Assembly: GCA_900764115.1 (NCBI GenBank)
Contig: CAAFMR010000391.1
Location: forward strand, 1 to 13,699
Source: Clostridia bacterium
Lineage (GTDB): Bacteria; Bacillota; Clostridia; Oscillospirales; Acutalibacteraceae
Length of the DNA: 13,699 nt
Direction of reading: 5' to 3'
In this document: piece by piece, positions 1 to 7,177 of the stretch
How positions within the stretch are numbered: position 1 is the first letter of the stretch
Layout of the letters: every line of letters begins with the position of its first letter
Translations under genes and position numbers: made by a program
The notes under the pieces: model-generated
Told to the model about the DNA's origin: nothing
Databases searched by the model: none
The model's input: only the letters and a program-made list of their open reading frames with translations

Positions 1-1557
1 GCTGGCGGGCTGGATGGGCTGACCGCCGCCGGTGACGCAGCCGCCGGGGCAGCACATAATCTCCACAAACGTCCAGGGGGCGGTGCCGTCCTGAATTTTG
101 GACATCACATAGTTGGCATTGGCGATGCCGCTGGCGACCGCCACCTTGATTTCCTGCCCGGCGATGGTGTAGGTGGCTTCCTTCAGCCCCTTGGTGCCCC
201 GTACATCCTGGAACTCCACCGCCTCGTTGGACTGACCGGTGAGCCAATCGTTGGCGGTGCGCAGCGCCGCCTCCATCACGCCGCCGGTGGCACCGAAGAT
301 GACCGCCGCGCCGGTGCTTTCGCCCAGCAGCTCGTCAAAGGTCTCGTCCGCCAGATAGTTGAACTTGATGCCCGCCCGGTCGATCATCCGCGCCAGCTCC
401 CGGGTGGTGATGGAAATATCCACATCCGGCAGACCGTTCTCGGTCAGCTCCTCCCGTGCCACCTCGAATTTCTTGGCGGTGCAGGGCATCACGGACACGG
501 ACACAATCTTTTCCGGGTCGATGCCGTTTTTCTCGGCATAGTAGGTCTTAATCAGCCCGCCCATCATATTCTGGGGGGACTTGCAGGAGGACAGGTGACC
601 GATCTGGTCGGGATAGTACATCTCGCAGAACTTCACCCAGCCGGGGGAGCAGGAGGTGATCATGGGCAGGGTGCCGCCGGTCTTGATCCGCTCCACCAGT
701 TCGTTGGCTTCCTCCACGATGGTGAAGTCCGCCGCGCAGTCGGTATCGAACACCTGGTCAAAGCCCAGACGCCGCAGCGCCGCCACCATCTTGCCCTCCA
801 CGTTGGTGCCGATGGGCAGCCCGAATTCCTCGCCCAGCGCCGCCCGCACCGCGGGAGCGGTCTGCACAATGACGATCTTCTCCGGGTCGTTCAGCGCCTC
901 CCACACCTTAGCGGTATCGTCCCGCTCCTGCAGGGCGCCGGTGGGACAATGGGTGATGCACTGACCGCAGGAGACACAGGGGGTCTCATCCAGCGGCTTT
1001 TCAAAGGCACAGGCAATGTGGGTGTCGATGCCCCGGTCGTTGGCGCCGATGACCGACACGAACTGCTGCTTACAGGCTGCCACACAGCGACGGCAGAGGA
1101 TGCACTTGTTGTTATCCCGCACCAGATGGGGGGCGGAGGTGTCCAGCGCATAGTGGGGGCGGAAGCCGTCATACTGACCGCTATCCTCCACGCCGTAATC
1201 CCGGCACATCTTCTGCAACTCGCAGTTGGTGGAGCGCACGCAGGACAGGCACTTCTTCTCATGGGTGGAGAGAAGCAGCTCCAGCGTGGTGCGGCGGCAA
1301 TCCTGCACCTTTTTGGAATTGGCGGTCACCTCCATGCCCTCGCTGACCGGATAGACGCAGGCGGTCACCAGACGGGCGGGACGCCCCCCCTCGCTTGCCT
1401 CCACCACGCAGATGCGGCAGGCGCCGATCTCGTTGATTTCCTTCAGAAAGCACAGAGTGGGGATCTCCACACCGGCATAGCGGGCTGCCTCCAGGATGGT
1501 TGAGCCCTTAGGCACGCTGACCGCAATGCCGTTGATCTTTACATTTACCATATCCAT
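1..1557 (-). CDS. hydA: HydA/HndD-type catalytic [FeFe]-hydrogenase subunit, 3' end outside window
   Basis: This is the catalytic subunit of a cytoplasmic NADH/ferredoxin-linked [FeFe]-hydrogenase, which interconverts protons and H2 at the H-cluster. The 519 visible residues show, in order: a plant-type [2Fe-2S] domain (C36, C47, C50, C67); a His-ligated [4Fe-4S] segment (H99, C103, C106, C112); two [4Fe-4S] clusters (C152/155/158/162 region and C194/197/200/204); and the H-domain. H-domain motif L1 is TSCSPGW (301-307), L2 is MPCTAKKFE (357-365) and L3 is EIMCCPGGCVTGGGQP (499-514). The L1 motif has Ser where the textbook motif has a second Cys. The frame is open to the left edge, so the C-terminal tail and the small-subunit-like region are missing. 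The start is the ATG at 1557, behind AAGGAG (1570-1575); a second ATG at 1551 is possible but farther from the ribosome site. It lies 20 nt after hydB and is the last visible gene of the operon. Confidence 0.96.
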   Translation of the reverse strand, partial: MDMVNVKINGIAVSVPKGSTILEAARYAGVEIPTLCFLKEINEIGACRICVVEASEGGRPARLVTACVYPVSEGMEVTANSKKVQDCRRTTLELLLSTHEKKCLSCVRSTNCELQKMCRDYGVEDSGQYDGFRPHYALDTSAPHLVRDNNKCILCRRCVAACKQQFVSVIGANDRGIDTHIACAFEKPLDETPCVSCGQCITHCPTGALQERDDTAKVWEALNDPEKIVIVQTAPAVRAALGEEFGLPIGTNVEGKMVAALRRLGFDQVFDTDCAADFTIVEEANELVERIKTGGTLPMITSCSPGWVKFCEMYYPDQIGHLSSCKSPQNMMGGLIKTYYAEKNGIDPEKIVSVSVMPCTAKKFEVAREELTENGLPDVDISITTRELARMIDRAGIKFNYLADETFDELLGESTGAAVIFGATGGVMEAALRTANDWLTGQSNEAVEFQDVRGTKGLKEATYTIAGQEIKVAVASGIANANYVMSKIQDGTAPWTFVEIMCCPGGCVTGGGQPIQPAS

Positions 1558-1577
1558 AATCTGTCCACACTCCTTTC

Positions 1578-3395
1578 TCACTGCTTGCTGATGGCTTTGA
1601 ACTTACAGTTCGCCATACAGGCGCCGCACTTGACGCACTTGGACGGGTCGATGGCGTAGCTGGGCAGCTTATGACCGGGAGCGACGTAATCGGTCTTATG
1701 GATGGTGTCCACCGGGCAATTCCGGGCGCACATACCGCAGCCGATGCACTTATCCTGGTCGATGGTGAAGGTCAGCAGATGCTTGCACACGCCGGCGGGG
1801 CAGGTCTTATCCACCACGTGCGCCACATACTCATCCCGGAAGAATTTCAGGGTCGCCAGCACCGGGTTGGGCGCCGTCTGTCCCAGACCGCACAGGGAGT
1901 TCTGCTTAATGTAGTAGCACAGCTGCTCCAGCTCGTCGATGTCCTCCAGCGTGCCCTTGCCGTCGGTGATCTTGTTGAGCTTCTCCAGCAGGCGCTTGGT
2001 GCCCACTCGGCAGGGGGTGCATTTGCCGCAGGACTCATCCACGGTGAATTCCAGGAAGAACTTTGCCATATCCACCATACAGGTGTCCTCGTCCATAACG
2101 ATCAGACCGCCGGAGCCCATCATACAGCCGATAGCGGTCAGGTTATCGTAGTCCACCGGGGTGTCGACGAGGGATGCCGGGATACAGCCGCCGGAGGGAC
2201 CACCGGTCTGGGCAGCCTTGAACTTCTTGCCGTTGGGGATGCCGCCGCCGATGTCCTCGATGATCTCCCGCAGGGTGGTGCCCATGGGGATCTCCACCAG
2301 ACCGGTGTGCTTAATCTTGCCGCCCAGGGCGAATACCTTGGTGCCCTTGGACTTTTCGGTGCCCATGGAGGCGAACCAGTCCGCGCCCCGCAGGATGATC
2401 TGGGGCACGTTGGCGAAGGTCTCCACGTTATTCTCCACCGTGGGGCAGCCGAACAGGCCCTTGACCGCCGGATAGGGCGGACGGGGACGGGGCTCGCCCC
2501 GGTTGCCCTCGATGGAGGTCATCAGCGCCGTCTCTTCGCCGCACACAAAGGCGCCGGCGCCCAGACGGATATGTAAATCGAAATCAAAGCCGGAGCCGAA
2601 GATATCCTTGCCCAGCAGACCGTATTCCCGCGCCTGGTCAATGGCGATCTGCAGCCGCGCCACGGCGATGGGATACTCCGCCCGGACATACACGTAGCCC
2701 TCGGTGGCGCCGATGGCATAGCCGGCGATCGCCATAGCCTCGATCACGCTGTGGGGGTCGCCCTCCAGCACCGAGCGATCCATAAACGCACCCGGGTCGC
2801 CCTCGTCGGCGTTGCAGACCACGTATTTCTGGGGCGCCTTATTGGGAGCGCACAGCGCCCACTTACGGCCGGTGGGGAAGCCGCCGCCGCCGCGCCCCCG
2901 CAGACCGGAATCGGTGATCACCTTGATGACCTCCTCGGGGGTCATCTCGGTCAGCACCTTGCCCAGAGCGGCATAGCCGTCCATGGCGATGTACTCGTCG
3001 ATGTTCTCCGGGTTGATGACGCCGCAGTTGCGCAGCACCACCCGGTTCTGGGTCTTGTAGAAGGCGGTGTCGCCCAGCGCCACATTGCCCTCCACCGGCT
3101 CGTCGGAGCCGGTGTCGTTATACACCAGCCGCTCTACGATACGGCCCTTGAGCAGATGCTCCTCGACGATCTCCGCCACATCCTCTGCCGTCACCCGGCT
3201 ATAGAAGGTGCCGTCGGGGTGGACGATGACCACCGGACCCAGGGCGCACAGACCGAAGCAGCCGGTCTGCACGATCTTCACTTCATTTTCCAGACCGCAT
3301 TCCGCCAGATGGTCGGCAAATGCCTGCTGGATGGCTTTACTGCCCGAGGAGGTACAGCCGGTACCGCCGCAGATCAGAACGTGTGCACGAATCAT
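1578..3395 (-). CDS. hydB: HydB/HndC, NuoF-like NADH-binding flavoprotein subunit of bifurcating hydrogenase
   Basis: This subunit binds NAD(H) and FMN and passes electrons between NADH, ferredoxin and HydA. Its 605 residues are the full length for the family. Domains in order: an N-terminal thioredoxin-fold [2Fe-2S] domain (C9, C14, C46, C50); a NuoF core with the glycine-rich RGRGGGGFPTGRKW segment (167-179); the NADEGDPGAF flavin/nucleotide motif (195-204); GAGAFVCGEETAL (279-291); an N3-type [4Fe-4S] site (ESCGKCTPC, 455-462, plus C502); and a C-terminal two-cluster ferredoxin (C550/553/556/560 and C587/590/593/597). The last domain is what separates HydB from complex I NuoF. The ATG at 3395 follows GGAGG (3406-3410). 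It sits 22 nt after the HndB-like gene and 20 nt before hydA, in the order expected for subunits of one complex. Confidence 0.97.
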   Translation of the reverse strand: MIRAHVLICGGTGCTSSGSKAIQQAFADHLAECGLENEVKIVQTGCFGLCALGPVVIVHPDGTFYSRVTAEDVAEIVEEHLLKGRIVERLVYNDTGSDEPVEGNVALGDTAFYKTQNRVVLRNCGVINPENIDEYIAMDGYAALGKVLTEMTPEEVIKVITDSGLRGRGGGGFPTGRKWALCAPNKAPQKYVVCNADEGDPGAFMDRSVLEGDPHSVIEAMAIAGYAIGATEGYVYVRAEYPIAVARLQIAIDQAREYGLLGKDIFGSGFDFDLHIRLGAGAFVCGEETALMTSIEGNRGEPRPRPPYPAVKGLFGCPTVENNVETFANVPQIILRGADWFASMGTEKSKGTKVFALGGKIKHTGLVEIPMGTTLREIIEDIGGGIPNGKKFKAAQTGGPSGGCIPASLVDTPVDYDNLTAIGCMMGSGGLIVMDEDTCMVDMAKFFLEFTVDESCGKCTPCRVGTKRLLEKLNKITDGKGTLEDIDELEQLCYYIKQNSLCGLGQTAPNPVLATLKFFRDEYVAHVVDKTCPAGVCKHLLTFTIDQDKCIGCGMCARNCPVDTIHKTDYVAPGHKLPSYAIDPSKCVKCGACMANCKFKAISKQ

Positions 3396-3417
3396 AGTTT
3401 GTTATCCTCCTTCGCTG

Positions 3418-3789
3418 TTATGCCTGGTATGCCCCGATGGTGTATTCCGCCACCGGCTTGCCGCCCTTGAGATGCTCCTCGACCACCTTGGCAACCTTAT
3501 CAGCGGTCATTTTCACATAGGTGACCTTATCCTTGCCCGCCTCAAAGACCTCCACCACCGGCTCATACTGGCAGATGCCGATGCAGCCGGTTTGGGTCAC
3601 GGTGATGCTGCCGGACAAGCCCGCCGCCTCCACCTGCTCCACAAAGGCGTTCAGCACCGGACGGGCACCGGCGGCGATGCCGCAGGTGGCCATACCCACC
3701 ACGACCCGCTTGTCACCGCTGCCCTCCCGCAGAGCAACCTTATTTTGCATTCTTTCCTTGATCGCCTGGAGTTCTGCTAATGTTTTCAT
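3418..3789 (-). CDS. hndB: HndB-like thioredoxin-fold (2Fe-2S) ferredoxin domain protein
   Basis: A 123-residue thioredoxin-like ferredoxin related to HndB of NADP-reducing hydrogenases. In four-subunit enzymes it is a separate small electron-transfer or structural subunit beside the NuoF-like protein. The signature regions are VGMATCGIAAGA (31-42) and QTGCIGICQYEP (66-77), matching the N-terminal domain of the neighbouring HydB (QTGCFGLC). Only three cysteines are visible in the cluster region (C36, C69, C73); the position that normally supplies the second cysteine of the first pair is within AAGA. Cluster binding is therefore uncertain. The start ATG at 3789 has an AAAGGAAG ribosome site. 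It lies 43 nt after the ATPase gene and 22 nt before hydB, which suggests it joins the HydAB(C) complex. Confidence 0.9.
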   Translation of the reverse strand: MKTLAELQAIKERMQNKVALREGSGDKRVVVGMATCGIAAGARPVLNAFVEQVEAAGLSGSITVTQTGCIGICQYEPVVEVFEAGKDKVTYVKMTADKVAKVVEEHLKGGKPVAEYTIGAYQA

Positions 3790-3832
3790 AAGGATTCTTC
3801 CTTTCTAATGATGTCGTATTTGTATCCCATGA

Positions 3833-4381
3833 TCATCCGGCGTATTGCTCCCGCAGATGATCCCGAATCCACTGTAATACCGCATAGCTGTTGAGAGGAA
3901 CCTCCTCCAGCACCGTCCGCAGCTCCCGGGTGTCCAACGTCACCGGCGGGCGCTCAAATCGTTGGTGCTCCAGCCGGAAATCCGTGTCCGGATGCCCCTG
4001 AATGAGGGTCACAAGCGTTTCCGCCACATCCCCCAGGGGCAGGCAGTCGATATGCCGCAGGTGAAACACCGCCTCCACCACCGTGCCGTGGCGGTCGGGG
4101 CAGTCCGCCGCCGCCCGGGAGGTCACTGTCAGCCCGCCGCCGGTCTGCTCCGCCTCCAGCTTGAGCAGCGGCAGCCCCATGCCCACCTTGCGGGTGGTGC
4201 GGGAGGTGCAGAACGGGTCGGTGACCCGTGCCACCGTCGCCGCATCCATACCGCAGCCGTCGTCGGTGATGGTCAGGGTGCGGGTGTCGGCGGTATCCAC
4301 CAACCGGATCTCGGTAAGGGTCGCCCCCGCCCGCACGGAGTTTTCGGCAATATCCAGAATGTTGAGCGCCAATTCCTTCAT
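3833..4381 (-). CDS. GHKL (HATPase_c) ATP-binding protein, second copy in operon
   Basis: A 182-residue protein with a GHKL ATPase fold in its first ~110 residues. The N box is ENSVRAGA (13-20, N14), the G1 box is DDGCGMD (40-46) and the G2 box is GMGLPLL (67-73). It has no histidine phosphoacceptor domain, no receiver domain, no sensor domain and no membrane segment, so it is not a normal histidine kinase. Anti-sigma-type or HK-like ATPases of this size act on partner proteins. The C-terminal ~70 residues are an extension that I do not recognise. The ATG overlaps the stop of the PHP gene as ATGA (4378-4381), pointing to coupled translation. Genes of this type recur beside clostridial hydrogenase subunits, but their substrate is unknown to me. 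Confidence 0.88.
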   Translation of the reverse strand: MKELALNILDIAENSVRAGATLTEIRLVDTADTRTLTITDDGCGMDAATVARVTDPFCTSRTTRKVGMGLPLLKLEAEQTGGGLTVTSRAAADCPDRHGTVVEAVFHLRHIDCLPLGDVAETLVTLIQGHPDTDFRLEHQRFERPPVTLDTRELRTVLEEVPLNSYAVLQWIRDHLREQYAG

Positions 4382-5118
4382 CGCTGTCCATCCCCCCGCA
4401 GAGCGGCAATCAGCTGCCGCCGCACCGTGTCGTCGTCCGCCGCCCCGTCGGGCAGCTCAATATAGCGCTCCTTATCCCGGATGTGCCACAGATAATGGGC
4501 ATCGCTGCTCACTACCACCCGGGTCGCCGGGGTCAGATACCGCTGCCGGTAATCCGGCTCGTTGGCTCCGTCCGCCAGCTCCACGCAGGGAAACACAGGC
4601 GTGGCGGGCAGGCACCCCAGCACCGCCGTCACGCTGTTGGAGGGACGGTCAATGTGGGCGGGATAGCCGATCCCGCCGCAGCTTGCCGCCAGACCGGGCA
4701 CCTCCTCCAGGGAAATGGCGGTGGCGTTGGTGAGCAGATCCGGCTCACAGCCGACCACCCGATCCTCCTCGTCCACCAGCAGCTGCTCTCCGAAGATGTC
4801 CGGGCGGTTGGGAACCCGCACCCGGCGGGCATCCACCAGCCGGTCAAATGCCAGCGCCCCCTCCAGGGTGGCAAACAGGCACACCATATGAATATCCTCC
4901 GCCGTGGTTAACTCCATCCCCGCCACCGGGAGAATCCCATAGCGGGGCGCCAGCGCAAAAAACGCCGGGCAGTTGCGGCAGGTATTATGGTCGGTCAGCG
5001 CCATCATCTGCAGACCCGCCAGCGCCCCCATCCCGGCGATGTTGCCGGGGGTGGCGTCCCCGTCCCCGCAGGGGGATAGACAGGAATGGATATGCAGATC
5101 GTAATAGTAGCGGCTCAC
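4378..5118 (-). CDS. PHP-domain metal-dependent phosphoesterase
   Basis: A 246-residue single-domain PHP protein. The metal-binding motifs are DLHIHSCLS (7-15; H9, H11), TDHN (42-45), E69, H77, H155 and SDAHYL (205-210; D206, H208), so the usual trinuclear site looks complete. PHP proteins hydrolyse phosphate esters (examples are histidinol phosphatase, 3'-5' exonucleases and nucleoside bisphosphatases); the substrate here cannot be told from sequence. Extra cysteines occur near the active-site loops (C13, C17, C47, C50). The start is a GTG at 5118 that overlaps the previous stop as GTGA. I see no Shine-Dalgarno sequence before it, so it probably depends on translational coupling to the DRTGG gene. 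Its stop overlaps the ATPase start. The tight packing suggests its protein works with its neighbours. Confidence 0.93.
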   Translation of the reverse strand: MSRYYYDLHIHSCLSPCGDGDATPGNIAGMGALAGLQMMALTDHNTCRNCPAFFALAPRYGILPVAGMELTTAEDIHMVCLFATLEGALAFDRLVDARRVRVPNRPDIFGEQLLVDEEDRVVGCEPDLLTNATAISLEEVPGLAASCGGIGYPAHIDRPSNSVTAVLGCLPATPVFPCVELADGANEPDYRQRYLTPATRVVVSSDAHYLWHIRDKERYIELPDGAADDDTVRRQLIAALRGDGQR

Positions 5119-5441
5119 AGCGCCGCTTGTAGCCGCAGGGCGGTTTCATAGGCGCTCAGCGGGCTTTGCAGCAGGTTGATTCCCTTTTGCGCCGCCAGCG
5201 CCGCCACCCCCTCATCCGGCTCCACGCCCTCCGCCAGCAGGATGCAGGACACATCCGCCAGCAGCGCCACTGCCACGATGTTTTGGTTGGACATAATGGT
5301 GATCCATGCGTCGCCGCTATGAGCGCGCCCCATCACCCAGCTGAGCAGGTCGCCCATATAGCCGCCGGTCACCTTCCGCTCTCCGGCGGGCAGCGCCGCC
5401 GCCCGCCAGCCGGTAGTCTCCGCCAACGCCCGTACCGTCAT
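5115..5441 (-). CDS. DRTGG-domain protein (second copy), hydrogenase-associated
   Basis: A 108-residue protein made almost wholly of one DRTGG-type domain, the small domain known from HPr-kinase-like and CBS-DRTGG proteins. The typical stretch is VTGGYMGDLLSWVMGRA (24-40), followed by GDAWITIMSN and a C-terminal alpha/beta part. It has no kinase P-loop and no CBS domain, so it is probably a ligand- or protein-binding module and not an enzyme. The frame runs further upstream, but the start is set at the ATG at 5441. This ATG has AAGGAGG (5448-5454) with 6-nt spacing and overlaps the HydS stop as ATGA; the longer reading would lie inside HydS. It overlaps the PHP gene by GTGA downstream. It appears to be a distant relative of the DRTGG gene at 7174-7536. 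Confidence 0.88.
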   Translation of the reverse strand: MTVRALAETTGWRAAALPAGERKVTGGYMGDLLSWVMGRAHSGDAWITIMSNQNIVAVALLADVSCILLAEGVEPDEGVAALAAQKGINLLQSPLSAYETALRLQAAL

Positions 5442-6721
5442 GGGGTACCTCCTTTTTCCGCCCGCTCCCGTAAAAGCTCCTCCCGGAGGGTCAGCACGCA
5501 GGCGTCGGTCTCCGCCTGCCCCCGCACCACATCCTCCGCAAACGCCCGGCAGGTGGGCGCCCCGCAGGCGCCGCAATCCAGCCCGGGTAATTGACCCCGC
5601 AGGGTCTGAATGTCCGCCAGCATCCGCATGGACTGCGCCATGGTGCCGCCCAGCTGCGCCGAGGCGGTGTATTCCGGCAGCTCGTCAAAAAAGTAGTCCT
5701 CCGGAATGTACTGCTCCCCCGGCGCCGGAAAATTCCGGCTCACCGGCAGATATCGCCGCAGGGTCTGGAGCCGCGCTTTTGCCACATAGGGGTTTTCCAT
5801 GGTCAGCACCCCGCCCACGCACCCGCCGGTGCAGGCGTTCAGCTCCACAAACTCCAGCGGCGGCATATTGCCGGTCTCCATCTGATCCAGCACCCGGATG
5901 ACATTCTCAATGCCGTCCGCCGCCAGATAGCTGTCATTGAACAGCGCCGATGCCTCGCCACCGGTGGAAGCCCAGCCAATGCCGATCATCCCGGAGGCGG
6001 ACAGGCTCTCCGGCTCATCCGTCTGCTTGATGGCGTTAATCAGCTGAAAATACACATCGCTGATGGGCACCACCGCATCCACCCGGCTGCGGTAATCCCC
6101 GAACCCGTTTTTCACATAGCTGACCTTGGCGGGGCAGGGGGAAATGAAGCACACCCCGATATCCTCCGGCTGCAGTTCCGGATGGGCTTTCTGCGCCTGC
6201 TCCCGTGCCAGCATAGCGGCAATCTCCATAGGCGGCAGCATATTCATCACATTCTCCCGCAGAGACGGGAACCGCAGCGATATGAGCCGCACCACCACCG
6301 GACACGCCGAGCTGATGACCGGGCGCTTGATACCCTCGGTGTTCAGATACAGCCGGGTATACGCCGATACCAGCTCCGCCGCCTGGGACACCTCATAGAC
6401 CTCGTCGAAGCCAATGCGCCGCAGCCCGCTGAGGATATAATCCACATCCTCCAGATGGTCGAACTGCCCGTAGAGCGCCGGGGCAGGCAGAGCAATCTTC
6501 CAGCGAAAGCCCGCCATATCCTCCAGACGACTGCACACCGCCTTTTTCGCCTTTTGGGGACAGGTACGGATGCATTCGCCGCAGTCGATGCAGCGCTGCT
6601 CGTTAATGACCGCTCGCCCCGCCCGGATGCGGATGGCCTCGGTGGGGCAATGCCGCAGACAAGTGGTGCAGCCGGTGCAGCGGGACGCCTCCAGAAACAC
6701 CGAATGCTCGTATGTATTCAT
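5438..6721 (-). CDS. hydS: HydS-like putative sensory [FeFe]-hydrogenase (2x[4Fe-4S], H-domain, C-terminal [4Fe-4S])
   Basis: A 427-residue protein resembling the sensory group of [FeFe]-hydrogenases. Two N-terminal [4Fe-4S] clusters (C15/18/21/25 and C44/47/50/54) precede an H-domain with degenerate motifs. L1 is SSACP (137-141), L2 is SPCPAK (194-199) and L3 is ELNACTGGCVGG (293-304). All four expected H-cluster ligands remain (C140, C196, C297, C301), but the proton-relay cysteine is Ala139 and the usual GGGQP end of L3 is lost. The C-terminus has a further cluster domain, LDCGACGAPTC (381-391) plus C408. There is no PAS domain. Known proteins of this build have low activity and are thought to sense H2 or redox state. 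The start is chosen at ATG 6721, six bases after AGGAGG (6728-6733); ATG 6727 touches that site and is unlikely. It lies between the two ATPase/DRTGG pairs. Confidence 0.92.
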   Translation of the reverse strand: MNTYEHSVFLEASRCTGCTTCLRHCPTEAIRIRAGRAVINEQRCIDCGECIRTCPQKAKKAVCSRLEDMAGFRWKIALPAPALYGQFDHLEDVDYILSGLRRIGFDEVYEVSQAAELVSAYTRLYLNTEGIKRPVISSACPVVVRLISLRFPSLRENVMNMLPPMEIAAMLAREQAQKAHPELQPEDIGVCFISPCPAKVSYVKNGFGDYRSRVDAVVPISDVYFQLINAIKQTDEPESLSASGMIGIGWASTGGEASALFNDSYLAADGIENVIRVLDQMETGNMPPLEFVELNACTGGCVGGVLTMENPYVAKARLQTLRRYLPVSRNFPAPGEQYIPEDYFFDELPEYTASAQLGGTMAQSMRMLADIQTLRGQLPGLDCGACGAPTCRAFAEDVVRGQAETDACVLTLREELLRERAEKGGTP

Positions 6722-6727
6722 CGCCAT

Positions 6728-6733
6728 CCTCCT
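6728..6733 (-). promoter_or_regulatory. Ribosome binding site deciding the HydS-like start
   Basis: AGGAGG at 6733-6728. The ATG at 6727 directly touches it, while the ATG at 6721 is 6 nt away. The second is therefore preferred, which shortens the protein by two residues. Confidence 0.8.
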
Positions 6734-6748
6734 GTGCGGAAATTTCCG

Positions 6749-7177
6749 TCAGGCGGTCAGGCTCACCCGCATGGTGATGCAGGTGCCCACCCCCACCTGA
6801 GACTGAATATCCATAGCGTCGGTATAGCGTTTCATATTGGGCAGACCCATGCCCGCCCCAAAGCCCAGCGACCGGACCGCATCCGGCGCCGTGGAGAACC
6901 CCGCCTGCATCGCCTGCTCGATATCGGCGATACCGGGGCCGTGATCCTCCAGCACGATCTCAATGGCATCCTCATCCACCCGCACCACCGCATGGCCGCC
7001 GCCGGCGTGGATGACCATATTGATCTCGCCCTCGTACATAGCAATGGACACCCGGCGGATGATCTCCGGCGGCAGACCCAGCTGCCGCAGATTTTTCTTC
7101 ATCTGCACCGATGCCTGCCCCGCCGAGGTGAAATTATCCCCGTCCACGTCGAAGTGGAATGTCAACGTCTCGTTCAT
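6749..7177 (-). CDS. RsbW-like GHKL (anti-sigma type) ATPase, first copy in operon
   Basis: A 142-residue stand-alone GHKL ATPase domain. The N box is YEGEINMVIHA (48-58; E49, N53), very like the EAxxNxxxHA box of RsbW/SpoIIAB anti-sigma serine kinases. The G1 box is DHGPGI (78-83) and the G2 box is GFGAGMGLPNM (105-115). No transmembrane, HisKA or receiver part is present. It is shorter than and only weakly similar to the other ATPase gene at 3833-4381, so the two probably have different roles. The start overlaps the preceding DRTGG stop as ATGA (7174-7177), with no strong ribosome site of its own. HydS follows after 27 nt. No sigma factor or STAS-domain antagonist is encoded in the window, so the target of any kinase activity is unknown. 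Confidence 0.9.
   Translation of the reverse strand: MNETLTFHFDVDGDNFTSAGQASVQMKKNLRQLGLPPEIIRRVSIAMYEGEINMVIHAGGGHAVVRVDEDAIEIVLEDHGPGIADIEQAMQAGFSTAPDAVRSLGFGAGMGLPNMKRYTDAMDIQSQVGVGTCITMRVSLTA

Noticed and set aside
595..3470. Several long plus-strand frames across hydA and hydB
   Set aside because: They are antisense to strongly supported hydrogenase subunits and show no motifs or ribosome sites of their own.
6725..6727. Upstream ATG as the start of the HydS-like gene
   Set aside because: It touches the AGGAGG ribosome site with no spacing; the ATG at 6721 has normal spacing.
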